The notes under the pieces: generated by a model
What the model was told of the DNA's origin: nothing
The model's input: the letters and a program-made list of their open reading frames with translations, nothing else
The model's database searches: none
From: Rosellinia necatrix
Taxonomy: Eukaryota; Ascomycota; Sordariomycetes; Xylariales; Xylariaceae
Length of the DNA stretch: 64,000 nt
Assembly: GCA_021209875.1 (NCBI GenBank)
Contig: JAGYVD010000004.1
Coordinates: 2,108,001-2,172,000 of the forward strand
Direction: 5' to 3'
Shown here: positions 35,827-48,300 of the stretch, one piece after another
Position numbering within the stretch: position 1 is the stretch's first letter
Layout: each line of letters begins with the position of its first letter
Position numbers and translations under genes: made by a program

Positions 35827-36866
35827 CGCGGGCTATGGAGAATTGCGATTTATTGCTATCCCCTCCACCTACTGCAGAATAATGGAAAATCCGGAGGGGG
35901 AGACAGATATTGAGAGACGATACTTCGTGGCGGTAGGACAGAGTTTATGTAGCGGCTGGAGAAATACCTGATCTACCCATGTTAGTTAACTAGTGGTTCT
36001 GGTGTACACCGGAAATGCCCCTACCGATCTACTCTGGCCAGGTACCACCGACCTACCGGCCGATATACGGACAACTACATCATTTGCATGGGCGATGATG
36101 CCATTTGGGGTCGATTTGGGGCTCGTCCATCCATCAGGTAGGCTCTAGATGAACGCGATGTTTCATATTTTCGCCTGGCGAGCGTGACGTGGTGGGACGT
36201 TGTCGGCCACACTGGTAGGTACGCCACCGACTTTTCAACATTGACGGTCTGACCCGTCCGAGGCGCTTTCTCAGGAAGGTGAAATTCCAACCTAGCCTAA
36301 CTTAGCTCCAAGACTGACTAAGAATCACCTTACGGGGGCATTGGTTATAAACAACTAGTAATAAACAACTAGTAGTCCTGAGCGTAAGATGAGATACAAA
36401 GGCGCGTGAAGGTTTCTTATTCACACTCGACATTGCCCCTCCTCATGAATTTGCTTTATAGTTCTCTCAAATCTGTCAACATGCCCCTCTCACATGGCAT
36501 AGGAGGCAACACGGCCAGACCATTACTAGCTCATCGTCCTCACGGTCGAGGCATACCACTAGGCCGTCGAGTAACATAGGATAGCTGAGCATTATACGGC
36601 GTATCTCGCTTCGCTATTTGGCCGTCATCGGCACATTCCGGATAGTGCGCACAAAGCACCTGCGATCAGCCTCTCACTCGTAATCATCTTTTAGACACGT
36701 CTCGATTCTTGTCTCGATTCTTGTCTCTTGTCGCTGATCAATGTTACCGCTGGGTATAGTCTCACGTACACCCTATATTCTTTAAGCCCCCATCCCCACT
36801 GAAAAGTCCAGCCCTTGTCGTCAGGTGAGTTTTCATGTATACATGAAGGGTGAGGGGTCGTCGCCA
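35827..36866. other. Intergenic, no gene seen
   Basis: About 1 kb between the sulfatase start and the MED5 3' end. A short direct repeat (AACAACTAGTA twice near 36349-36373) and another (TCTCGATTCTTG twice near 36700-36725) are visible. No protein-like frame. Confidence 0.6.
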
Positions 36867-39800
36867 CTATGACAGCTCCATCCCGTCCCAGCCCTCGAGC
36901 AGGTCAGCACCGCTCCCACCGGCTCCCAAATTGCCGAAGATGTCGTCGTCAGTTCCAAAATCAAGCCCCCCGCCCGAGTCTGCACCACCCGAGAGGCCCA
37001 TGTCACTTCCATTGCCGAGATTCAGGTTCATACCACCATCGCCGGTCACTAGTCCGTCACCCTGCGCGACAGCCAATGCGGCGGCAGCGTTTTCATCCAG
37101 ATCAAGATCGAGTCCATCTTGCAGCATCGCTTCTGCTGGTTGAGACATGATGAGCTGTGCTTCCACGCGCCGATATAAGCGCACGACGTGCTCAGCCAAC
37201 GCCGGATCCGACTTTTGGATGGTTTTGAAATCCTCAGCCTCAGCCTTCAAGGCTTCTCGGAGCGATATCCGCGTCTGTGGGGTCACCGGGGGGTTGCTTG
37301 GGTCCACAAGCAGTGCCATCACAGCGGGCGGAGGCACGTTGGTCGCGTCCGGGGCACAGATGAGTGCTGTAGCTATATCGTACACGATACTGTAGCTGCT
37401 CGTGTCCGTTTGTTGTTTGACCTCATCTAGGATTATGTGTAACAACCTCCTCGCGCCTAGAATCCTATGAGCAGCGAGGATTTGGCGATGCGTGTAGGAG
37501 GTCGGCACCATGTTGATCCCTGGATGTAGGCTCCATTGAACGAGACTTTGTATTGTGTGTCGAACTGAAGCGGCAAGACCACCATTTGCGGTGCTAGCCC
37601 AAGCCTCAAGTTCATTATGCCCAGCGCCTGCCGTGCGTCTTGATAGGCGGATGTTCTCTTTGATCGCATTGAGTAGAGGTTCGATTTCCTGACATTTAGG
37701 CTCCTGTCTTTGATAGGACCTGAGGGAATGCTCCAATGGCTTTGCCACAATGTTCAGAACGGCTGAGAGCATGGCTTGTGCTTCTGGAGAACCTTTCTTG
37801 TTGAGTAAAATTAATTGTAGGATCGTGATCACAGCTCTCTGGTCTGGCCTATTTTCTGTCCATAGCTGATTCGACATATATGTGATAGCCACCACCAACG
37901 AAGGGAGGAGGAAAGTATCAACCAAGTCTGGAGGGTTCATTAATATGCGGGATGGTGTAAAGGACATAACTTTGCTTACATTCAACGCCTGTTTTTAAAC
38001 TCTCGTCGCCTAGGCACTTTGCATCGATCGCAAGCATAATATTATGGAACAGGGTCGACACAAGGAGGTAGAAGTCTTGAGGTGGGCATGAGGACATGAG
38101 ATCATCGCCCAACCCTCCCGTTTCTGTGTCAAAGAGACCCTGGATCCAGCCATCTAGATGGGCCTTTTCCGAATCGTTGAGCTCATCTAATGGCCGGCTT
38201 AGCTGGCCCTGGTTGAGCAGTTTAGCTACGAATGAGTCTGTAGATCTGACTCCGAGGTCGACAGCGGTAAGGTTGTAACGGTAAACAAATGCCAAGACAA
38301 GAAGGAGCATAGCGCCAAATTCCTCATACACGGGCTGGTATTCCCCCTGGTCTTCATCGTAGCGCCAGTTATCCAAGACTTCGCACAACGGATGCAGTAT
38401 CACTGCTAGCTTGCCAAAGAGGAGCATCACATCTAGAGAAAGTGGTTTCTTAGCAAGTTGGCTGCAAAGGTGTTTCAGAGACATAGTCTCTTTATTTGCG
38501 CAAAGTCGACCGATTATCTAACAGGCGTCAACGCTGAGAATCTTAGCGAATTATATATACTCACCTCAATCAGGGCTTGGCACACGGCACCAACATTGCC
38601 ATCCATGTTATCTATCTCGCGGATTAAATCCTGTATCCGTTCCGGGTCAGCGATACAACGTTCAACTAGTTTTTCTTTGACATGGCGTCCTTCTTGCGGC
38701 AAGGTCTGATAGGTGATTTCGCCTAACAAGCCCTCAATACTTGATTCCGGTATTAAGCCCTGTAAACAGCATGCGAAGCAAAATTCTTGCCGGACACCGT
38801 CTGTGAACGCGTTATTATTATTAGTGTCATCAAACATGCCAGATAAGGTTGGGAAAGCGTTGGTATCCACTTGGGCAAGGGCCTCAGTGATGCAATACTG
38901 AGGCGTTAAGGGAGCAAACATTGAGCTGGCCAAGGTGGTGAGCAATAGTGGGAGTTTATTGATGAGGTAGGATCGAAGTAGGTGTCCGGTTTTCTGGCCT
39001 TCTCTCCGAAAAACTGCGTTGGCAAGAACATCAAAAGAGGCTAGAATTAGGTCGATTGTGGTGGTCTGGATGTCGCCCTGGTGTTGTTAAGCACGGTTTC
39101 TTGGGCTAGGAAGCAGAGTGTCATACCTGGTATCGGTGGTGTAGATGGTTGAAAAGAGCAGCATCGTCTATGAGCGGCCGCCCGACAAGCTGCAGTACCT
39201 ATGTTAACCACGCATTCCCAGCAACAACAAGAACCCATCATACCGATGCATTGAGGTAGATATATAACCCAGCCCGTGAGTTGGAAACTGGTAATTCGGG
39301 TATAACGACACTATCCAGAGCCATAGACGATTCGAGGTCGTCCATCTCCATATTAGGGATATCTTTCTTGTCTTTGTCGATGGGCTCGAAGGAAGCGAGA
39401 GTCTCTGTGCGGAAAAGCTCCAGGCGGCTAGCGATTTGTGACGAACTCTGTAGGATCGAAGGAATAAAGGATGTGAGGCTGTCCGACAAAACCCGTCGCA
39501 CATCTAGAGCGCAGGTGAGTTACAGGGCGAAAGCACGACGGAAGCACGAAAGATTTGAGGACGGCGACGTACCTTTGGCGGTCGGCCGGCTCAAACCACG
39601 TAGCGCAAGGTGGTTTTCGCACACACTAAGGAGAAGCATCACGAAGGCCGCACGCGCGGCCTCCATCTCATCCCGAGAACTGTTCTGGAGCTGGCCGATG
39701 ATGGCGTCTTGCGCAAACGCGGCAGATGCGGTAGTAAACATAGTCATCCATCGAGCCATGAGAACACAAATTGCGAGAGCCTCGCCCGCATTTTTAATCC

Positions 39801-40233
39801 CACTTCCCAGCCGGACAGCCTTCGAAAGCCGGTAGAACAGGACCTCCTCGGGCGTGTACGAACTCGCCCACCGCGGGGGGACCTGGCCTGGGCCGTCTAC
39901 GCTGGCGGGGGGCAGGTATATCTGGGAGGTCGAGTACTTGTAGAGCCCATTGAGTATCGATGGCGTGTCGACGAGGTTCCGCTGGGTAAGGACCTCGAGG
40001 TAGCGCGAGATGCGTGGGTCGAGGCTCTCGTGGTTGGACGGCTGCGGCCGTAGGAAGATGTCGGCAATGGCAACCGAGGGCAGTGGATGCTTATTGTATA
40101 GCACAGGGACGTGTGAATCGAACTGTTCGGTATCGAGGCGGGAGCTCAGGCATTGGGATAGATATCTCGCCCAATGACTGCGCGAGCTGGTCGCGTCACC
40201 ATCTCCATGGTGATTCGTGAAATCGGTCTCCAT
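36867..40233 (-). CDS. MED5: Mediator complex subunit 5 (Nut1)
   Basis: Six exons on the complement (39573-40233, 39244-39503, 39127-39198, 38565-39077, 37980-38517, 36867-37927) give about 1034 residues, the size of fungal Med5. The protein belongs to the Mediator tail, which links DNA-bound activators to RNA polymerase II. Family blocks include WARYLSQCLSSRLDTEQF near the N terminus, CVLMARWMTMF, TPQYCITEALAQVDTNAFP, KETMSLKHLCSQLAKKPLSL, then LDNWRYDEDQGEYQPVYEEF and LLLVLAFVYRYNLT, which I recall as the most conserved Med5 region. The C terminus is Gly- and Asp-rich (LDLDLDENAAAALAVAQGDG, then LGAGGSG). The 24-codon exon 39127-39198 and the join at 38564/38517 rest on frame and splice logic; a second in-frame acceptor at 38488 would drop ten residues (IIGRLCANKE). 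Confidence 0.9.
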
Positions 40234-40850
40234 ATTGAAGTAATATGCAGAGCTTTATTGTTATTGCTTTTCCCCTTTTTTATTATTTTTTTTTATCCTT
40301 CTTCTTCTTAGAAGAGCCGAGTTCGTCGCAATGGCTGCATTATTCTGTCGATATACATCTGCGGTGTAGAGCGTAAATGGGTAGACAATGGTGTTGCTCA
40401 GCAGTCGCAAACCAGGTATTAAACCATCAGAATGTTGATGCATAGATAGTCTGCTTTTCCTAGTGTACCTACCTGCCTTATGACGCGCCACTGCGGCGCT
40501 AGTAACCGATCCATTGGAAGTGCCCAGGTAAGGTTTAAGCACCTGCTTCGCGCCTAACTACTTTGTAGATTAGATAAGGCGACTTGCTGTTTTCGGATTT
40601 GGTCGTAGGTACTTTAGCTGGTATAAACCCCACCTACCTTACCTATCTGCTAACTACTACTACTACTTGTACCTGGGTAATTTATATACACCCAGGGGCC
40701 TGCGTCATGTTAGTTGTGTGAGCGCACGCAGTGACTGGACGAGAGAAGATAGGTAGTACCCTCTTTTCGCCTTCCTGCAACCCATACACCCATGAGACAC
40801 GATATGCATCAAGATAGGAGCTGTATGCACGTCTCTCCGGCCTCAGCCTT
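40234..40850. other. Intergenic upstream of MED5
   Basis: About 620 bases that include the MED5 promoter and leader, with a T-rich tract on the plus strand at 40259-40305 and TAGGTA words at 40605-40650. No gene seen. Confidence 0.55.
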
Positions 40851-41300
40851 GTGGACAATCCAACGTCCTAGATACCTTCCGGTCTCGGGATCAATCAGAG
40901 CAATGCCCTTGAGGATTTCATCCCAGCTCCTGAGCCTGCCGTTAATTAACCATTTGACGCCTCGAGACCTGTCTTCGGGGGGGGACGCCGCGCATCGACC
41001 TTTTCGTGCCCTCGCCCGTCACTGCCCCAGATCGGTTCAGATCATTGGTGCATGCCCATGAAGCCCCCTCGTAGCTAGCATGTCCGAGAACGTATCTGGG
41101 GTTGGATTTCGGGAAACCCCGGTGCATTTCGAAGCTTCAACAACAAGCCTGTAACTGGGAATTGAGTGGGATCGTAATGCATCCGTAAGATCTTCCCCAC
41201 ATAGTCAATGGCGGAGCTTGCAGAGCTCTGAGAGCTCTGAACCCCGTCGCGTAACTTTCGAATCGTCAATACGCGCACTAGTAGTGCGGCTGTCGACGGA
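40851..41300 (-). pseudogene. Unrecognised coding-like fragment, possibly a decayed gene
   Basis: Between about 41027 and 40851 the minus strand reads protein-like sequence ending in a stop: GVKWLINGRLRSWDEILKG, then IALIDPETGRYLGRWIVHKA. It is shorter than a typical gene and has no start. A second protein-like stretch lies upstream in another frame (IDYVGKILRMHYDPTQFPVT, then GLLLKLRNAPGFPEIQPQ, about 41215-41090). Between them the frame shifts and a C-run of eight bases (sense strand) occurs near 40977-40984. I could not find splice sites that join the two cleanly. It may be the remains of a gene, or a gene with an intron I cannot place. I do not recognise the family. Confidence 0.35.
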
Positions 41301-41639
41301 CTGTCCGCTTACCATTTTCACCAGCAGATAGGAAAGGGTCGTGGTCTGTTAGCGTCCGTACTGAGGCCAAATATATCGCAATTAGACGCACATGAAAGAC
41401 TTGAATCCATTTAGCGACGTCGAACTGTCTCGACATGTACTTAAAATTTCTGGTCTATATTCAAGACGCCAGAGGCTAGAGGCATATAAGAGTGTAGAGC
41501 CACTCTCTGCTTATATGCCAGAATCGCCAACATCGCCAGCGTGCAGGACCAGTCCGGACCCGTGCCGAGCAGGACAAGGTCATATTAATGTGAAATACAC
41601 CCTCGTCTCCCTATATTGAATCCACGCAATGTCAGAAAC

Positions 41640-43453
41640 TGTAAGGGCTAGGGATCACGGAGTGAATAGATAGGCATGTTCTAGGCCGTAGGGGGGTTGT
41701 GGTGGTAGTATTTAGGGCTCAATAGGGTTAATTAACAATTGATTCCTGAACCCCTCAAGACCCAAGGGGGTCCCGAAGGTCCTTATATACACCCATTTCC
41801 AGTACTAGAACCACCCTAGGTGTCGGGTGGTAGCTAGCAGGGTCATTATTGGACCTGACAGAAACTCAGATCAGGCCCGAACCTTTACGACCGCGGTATG
41901 TTGGCCAGTGAGTCAAAGTCGTTAGCAGCAACTTTGATAAGTCTAATTACATCACGAGGCTGGTTAGATTTTAAAGCTGAAAGGTTGCTGGCGTCAGCAC
42001 AGTAATACCATGAGTCTTATATTCACATATCAATGAGATATACTTGGATCTTCATTTCGCCCCAACTACCCCTACCTCGATAAAGGATCAGACTTTGCTG
42101 TTCATGATACTTATTCATGCAGCGCTTATTAGGCGTGGTCAAGGGTTAAGTTGTTTGATTCCCTTAAATTCGATTAGAGTCAGAGTATCGTCAATTTAGT
42201 TACCCATTGTCTTTTGTTCTTTGGCGTCTTAGGTTCGACCAGCCGTCGTATATGCTAAGCTTTTGTGACGGTCACTACTTGTGTATAAATCCACAAGGTA
42301 TTTAAGTATGAACTTGAATAATTTCTTGAATATAAACTTTATAAACCCCTCGTAGTAGCTTAAAGAGCCCTATTATTTGAATGTTTGAGTTTAGTCCTCC
42401 TAGTATTGATCACCATTTGGTTTAATCTTGATTATGAATATACTAGATTAGAGAGTTGGGATAGGTCTTGTTACCAGTTAGCATCGTTCGATTTGACTAT
42501 TATACCATTTCCAGTGTTTTAACTAATTTCATACATTCATGAAATACTAGGGAGCACTTTAGACGCCATCACGTTGAAACTAAACATTACATTCCACCTA
42601 CTCCATAACATGGTTTGAATATCTACTAACCATGCCTCAACTTGATAATAATGATGACCACTTGTGTAGTTCTTGATCTCGTCAAACACTATGTTAAATC
42701 AACTACCTAGTACCTGGCCAGTTTGTAGATGTGGCCCCCTCCGTTTGCCTAACCTTCCTGATACCTTCCCATAAGCCTTGGTTTGGTTCAGGGGTAGCCC
42801 ACGGCCTTAGCATATCACCAACCGACATGACTGCCTAGGATATTCCCTCTAGATGGGAACAGCTAAGTCGAAAAGTCCGCTTTCAATAAGACCGTTGTCG
42901 CTGATTTAAGAACTTCTTACCAACAAGGTACATAATTGCCCAGTTATAGTAAAACTAACGTTCTAGTCATACGGGCACCAACAAAACTAGGACGTGCGAA
43001 GTTGTTTTTATTATGTCAATTATGCTGAGATCGCTGAAGCAAACTTCTGGGATCTACGATACCTTAAAGTTCGCATTGGCTTGGCGTGTTGAGGAGACAT
43101 ATGGAGACTCGGGCCGTCCTTGATTATCGTCAATACCTAGACGTCGCAATTCGGCCCAAGATGTTGGCTGGGGACTTGCAAACCTTTGGCTTTGGGTATC
43201 AACGGGCGGTCTTGTTGTTTCCACCAGGAACCACTATCCAACATTTTTTTGTGTCTCTTTGCACCCTCCTGGCAAGACTTGGCCGCCAATTCTTAACCTT
43301 ACTGGAAAAGGGTGTGATGTCCATACCATAATGGATATACATCCTTGGCTCCCTTCCCACCCAGCTTTTCTTCCCCCTCTTTGGCGCCCCCCAAGATCGT
43401 GTTGGCGTCAGACGTTACTCCATCGGTTTTTATCGGGACACTAAGCTCGGATT
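41640..43453. other. Gene-free, decayed stretch with weak LTR-retroelement hints
   Basis: About 1.8 kb with stops in all frames throughout most of its length and a base composition different from both neighbours. On the minus strand, 41690-41890 looks like a retroelement LTR: a TATATAAGG box near 41780-41790 followed by a G- and C-rich segment and AATCAATTGTTAATTAACCC. Further upstream on that strand (42680-42697) six codons read NIVFDE, resembling the segment before reverse transcriptase in Copia polyproteins. No intact protein, terminal repeat pair or target-site duplication was found. This is a suspicion, not an identification. Confidence 0.3.
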
Positions 43454-44152
43454 TCAGGCATCTTCAACTTTGACGATAGGACTCAACTCCTCCGGGTTCC
43501 GAGGTCCGATCATCCAATCCTGCATAGCAAGCCATTCACTCCAATTTCCTTCCGCACTAATGATCTCGCTCTCTGTGGCGCGTTGAAGCGGCTGTAGAAA
43601 AGGGATGGTCTGCTCATCAGGCATATCATATTGCGACTTCACGTCGAGCCAACTTGAGGCCTTAGCAGCGAAGAGGTAATTTCTTCGCTCGCTTTCGTGG
43701 AGATGACTTATTCCTAATGCCCAATCATCTCCAAAAAATCCATGCAATATACCTGGAAAGTCGAATCCTGTCGCAACTAATCGGCGGATATAAGGGGTAA
43801 GACTGATGGCTGGAGGTATTTGGCCTGGGATGCTAAATTTTCCCTGTGCTGACGAGGAGGGTGAGGGCACAGTTGACTGTGAACCCGAAGGCCTGGACGA
43901 GATAATAGGGTATTGCGATTTCTGGAAAGGGAGCTTGATATTGATAAAGGCTGCCATGGCCTGAACTGAGTTTTCGTGTTGGGCGTGGTCTAAAAAGTAC
44001 CGAACACAAGATTGAAAATGCGGATACCACTGGAGTACATCGAACTGAGGATCTTGCATATGACAGAAAGGCATGGGGGGGTTCCTATCAATATGGAATG
44101 CCGGCATCGACTGATGAGACACCGAACGGCCGATTCCTGGTGGGAAAGACAT
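43454..44152 (-). CDS. Conserved fungal protein (often annotated 'Ilp is an apoptosis inhibitor')
   Basis: A single exon encodes 232 residues. I recall near-identical blocks in proteins of other Sordariomycetes, such as YIRRLVATGFDFPGILHGFF, then ESERRNYLFAAKASSWLDVK, NWSEWLAMQDWMIGPR and the Lys-Val-Glu-Asp-Ala end. They often carry the inherited database name 'Ilp is an apoptosis inhibitor', but I know of no demonstrated function. There is no signal peptide, transmembrane helix or recognised domain. The first third is variable, Pro- and Ser-rich (SRPSGSQSTVPSPSSSAQGK). It is predicted soluble, cytosolic or nuclear. The leader region upstream to about 44990 is long and lacks convincing coding sequence. 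It is the only clear gene in a 13-kb stretch. Confidence 0.75.
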   Translation of the reverse strand: MSFPPGIGRSVSHQSMPAFHIDRNPPMPFCHMQDPQFDVLQWYPHFQSCVRYFLDHAQHENSVQAMAAFINIKLPFQKSQYPIISSRPSGSQSTVPSPSSSAQGKFSIPGQIPPAISLTPYIRRLVATGFDFPGILHGFFGDDWALGISHLHESERRNYLFAAKASSWLDVKSQYDMPDEQTIPFLQPLQRATESEIISAEGNWSEWLAMQDWMIGPRNPEELSPIVKVEDA

Positions 44153-45327
44153 GGCGTTTCGTAGATCTAGTCGTGGCTGTAAACCCCAAGTTTCTGATGG
44201 TACCGATGCGAGTAAAAGTTCGACTAATAGTATAGACTACGCTAGAGTTGCTGCGTGAGGGAAGCCCTTCAGGAATATATGGAAGTTGATGTAGGAGTGC
44301 TCAGGTTATCAGATTAGGGAGCCCGCTGCTGGCTGTCAGGTATGCTTAGCGGATTTCGGGTATGGTAGAAACTAAAGCCGAGGGTCTTAACGAGGCCCGT
44401 GATGCTATAAGAATGGAGAGAGTTCAAGTTGGTATAACAGGCACAAGAGAGCAGTTGAATGACTGACTATCAGGGCCAGAGTGGATGAGTAGTGGTGGAT
44501 CAGCGAGGGACTTTAATACTTGTTGAAGGGATCCTTAGCTGTCCTATATAACTGCGACCTTGGCCAATATACTGCAAGGCCAACCCCTTTCTAGTTAGGA
44601 AACAGTCGGGAACATAAGAAGAAGAAAATGCTGGTAGTATTCGGAGAACGGAGCCGAGAGAAAGCATAAAGGCATGAAGGCAACAAGTGTGAAAATAGAC
44701 ATAACACACTCGCTGATGCAAGAAGATCACGGCGGCGGTCCCAGGGGCGGATCCACGGGAGCTGAGGGAGACGGGTTACCACTCTAATGGTCTCTCGCAT
44801 GCAAGCCGATAGGACGACGAATGGGTTGTGTTGTCTGATGGAAATGTGTTCGACACTACGCTGGCTAGGGCCCGAACGTGGCTCTGTGGGGGGTCGATCA
44901 GGGCTGACAGAGGAGGGAGATTCTTGGTACCGACCACGGCAGATGGACATGGAGGCAATATAGAAATTGCTAACTTGATGTGTATGGGATTGTCATATAT
45001 GGACTAGGAATTGCCATATAGACATAACAAAATTATGGATAGTAGCAGGCCGCCGGCGGTGGCGCCGTTGGTACATATCCACCCGACGGGTCGCCGTATG
45101 CAGAATCAAGCCTCGGAGACGTGAGCTTAATTAGTGCTGTTGTAAAATGCGGCGTTTCCATGTGACGACACGCGCACGCGGTGGAAGCAAGACCCAAGGG
45201 CGGGTTACTTTAGTGACCGAAGGGACACGCACCGGACGGGATACCAAGACGGACATGGGAGGGATACAACAAGGAATAGGGAGAACGACAGAACGAAAGA
45301 ACGAAAGAAGGAACTATAAAATTTTTT

Positions 45328-45355
45328 TTTAATAATAATGATAATAATAATAAAG
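45328..45355. repeat. AAT-rich microsatellite
   Basis: A T-run is followed by several AAT/ATAATA units. Simple sequence in non-coding DNA. Confidence 0.75.
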
Positions 45356-48300
45356 AGCTGTAGCTCGGTCCACTCGCTCTAGACTTCTGGGACATCGTCG
45401 GTAACTATGCGAGACAGGGAACGAACTGGCTCTCTCCGGCCAGGATTGGAAGAGGTAAGCATCTCATGGGAGCGAGCGCATGGGCAAACGGGACATGAAC
45501 TCGCACGGTTCATGTGTTAATCAAACAGTCGAGGGGCCCAGAATGAGGCAGCAGCCGAGAGAGACGAACACCATCACATCCCAGTATCGAGACTGACATC
45601 ATAGCGTGCCGCGCCTCGGGCTGGGACGACAAGACCGATGATGTGCAACAGCGTGTGCGGCGAGTCCGAAAAGGGAGATGGGACGTTTAGACATCCAGAG
45701 AGGGCGAGCGCATCAGGGAGCACAGCAACCTATTGGCTGCCCCGAGGGAGTTGGGATTGACGAATGGCGAATTGAGTATGTAAGAGGCGGGAGGGGATGC
45801 GACATGAGAAATCGAGGTCCGGGGGGTTAGCAGTATGCAGGCATAGTGTACCTAGGTAGGTAGCGCACTACAGTAGGTACTTCGTACATACTAGGTATGT
45901 AGTAGGTAGTACCTATCTCACGGAACGCAGTAGTTACTAGACTGGAGCAAGTAATAACAGGTAGTAGATAGTTACCTAATGTACTGAAGTACGTACGTTG
46001 GATGGATACGATATACCATAGGTAGGTAGTGCACCAGGTACTTTTGACACAATGCCCCTTCTCCTATTTGAGGTTAGTAACGCCGGCGCGCAGGCACATA
46101 TCTGAATATATAATACGACTTGGAAGTATTAGGTAAGTATGTACTTTGGAAGACAACTAGGTAGGTAAATAAAAAGACACCAAACCTACCTAAGCTGCTG
46201 ATGAGTAGCAGATCATAGGGATGGCACCGTACCTAGTCGTCAGCGCCATGCCTTAGTAAATGCTTAGAATAAACGCTTAGATTAGTCAACATTTTATCCT
46301 AACAAGAATTGCTATTATCTGTATGCATGTTAGGTAGTACCTATTTGCCTACCCATCTTCCTAATGGGCGCCTGGGCAAGCGTTTAAGTAGGTACGTCAA
46401 GATGAAGTCATCACGGATAGAAAGGCCATCGGCCTACACTTAACTAGGCAGTTACTTCAACAGCCTCAATCTCGACGGCCAGGAGGAGCCAAGAGAATGA
46501 ATAACGAGAGACATGGGCATGGGACGACGGACATGGGGCATGGGACATGGGACGACGGAAACGTTGCAGGGCGCACGCAGATACGGAAAGGACCCTGAAG
46601 CGTGAGTTTCTAGGGGTTCACCGACAGGGGCTGCCTCTCCGCCGGGACGCGACGTACCTGGTAGGTGTTACCTGGCGTAGGTACTTCCATCATCCACCAC
46701 ACCCAAGCATTTCTGTAAGGAGGAATACCACCCATCTACGCTACTCCCTACTACATAGTACCTCGCGGCACCTACATTGCCGTGTCCAGACGCCCGCCCG
46801 AGTGCCACCTACCTATCTACCTTCTCTACCTTCCTGTAGAAACACCTAGGTACTGCCGTCTATATAAACGGATTATCGAGCATGGTTATCTGGGTAGGTA
46901 GGGTCGGCAAGCGGGTATGAACTTGGCCGAACGGAAAACCTACAAAGTTGATTGGTTGAGGCTCGTGGAAAATTCTCCAATTTATCTCCGAAAAGGAGCT
47001 CTTCGGGAAGCGTAGTTGAAGTTAATTAAGGACTGGGGGGAATGTATCTCTGCATCTAGTGCGTTTTAGACATTAGGATTGCGAGTATGGATGCGCCGGT
47101 ATACTTATACCTACCTACTTAGTCACCCACGTAGCATGGGCATGGTGACCAAGGGGTAGTGCTGGGCGTGCAAGGCGAATGAATCCTTGCCTTAGGTAAG
47201 TAAGTAAGTACCCAGGCAGGAATTTAGATGACTAACTTCAAGTTCACTACAATGCGGCATGACTACTACCTGGGTGCCAGCAGGCACTTAGTATGTATGT
47301 ATTAGCTAAGTACCTGGGTAGTCAGACAGTTCCATGCTAGAGTGCATAATAGTGCACGAATTGAGTTGAAGTTCCTGTCTCCTATGTAACTGGCAGAGAC
47401 AGGTTCGTCCGATTATCCGATTTCGAGGTGGGTGTGCAGGCCTCCAGTTCGCGATCTCCACAATCTCCGACCTCGAAATTTCTTAACCTGGCTCGCTTAG
47501 GGTGCCTTATTCTCCTCTCTTCCCCACCCTCTTTCGGCCCCGACCGCCGCGGCCCAGTCTAGTCCAGTCTAGGACTACCGAGTTGGGAGACTGCCGTAAC
47601 TAGTGCACTGTCGTAGTACTACAAAGGTTAGTATGCGCATACATAGGGCATTTACTACGGCCGCTAGTCTCTAGCACAACACTCCCACGCAGTCTCTCTT
47701 TCCACCCATGCATTTCCGGGGTATTATAGCTAGTGCACATAACTACCTACAGCTGTATCAACATCTAATCTACCTTCTACACTACCTACCTCATGCCCAC
47801 ACTGGTTATCCGGACGCAACATGTTGCGAATATGCCGATCGCCTCTCACCTCACGCCCATACACTACTTGTACCGTTTTTATAGTATACCGGTTCTCCCC
47901 ATCGCATTGGGCGGATGCGTCGTTGAATATACACGCCCTACCAGGCATGTGCCTAGGCAAGTAGGTAGCTTTTTAACCCGGATCCGCGCACCCGGTCCTG
48001 GTGGTGAGGTCTTGAATGGTCTCGGGTCCTCTCCTGAGTGGTCGACTCGGGCCCGCCACGAATCTAGATCGATCCCCTGATACGTTGGGGGCCTTGTGCA
48101 TCTGAGACGAGACAAGTAGAGCACAGAGCCGTTACGTCGGCGCGCTGCGAGCTGACCCCCGATGTTGCTCGTCCCTCCATCGCTCATTGCCTGCCCATCA
48201 CCCGTCGTCCATCGCCCATCGCCCATCGATGAGGATAGTGTCACCCATTCCACCACATTCCATCCCGAGCACAACTTGATACGAGAGTAGCTGATGATCA

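Noticed and set aside
48190..48235. Short repeated CCCATCG units considered as a CRISPR-like array
   Set aside because: The repeats are direct simple sequence without spacers, in a eukaryotic genome.
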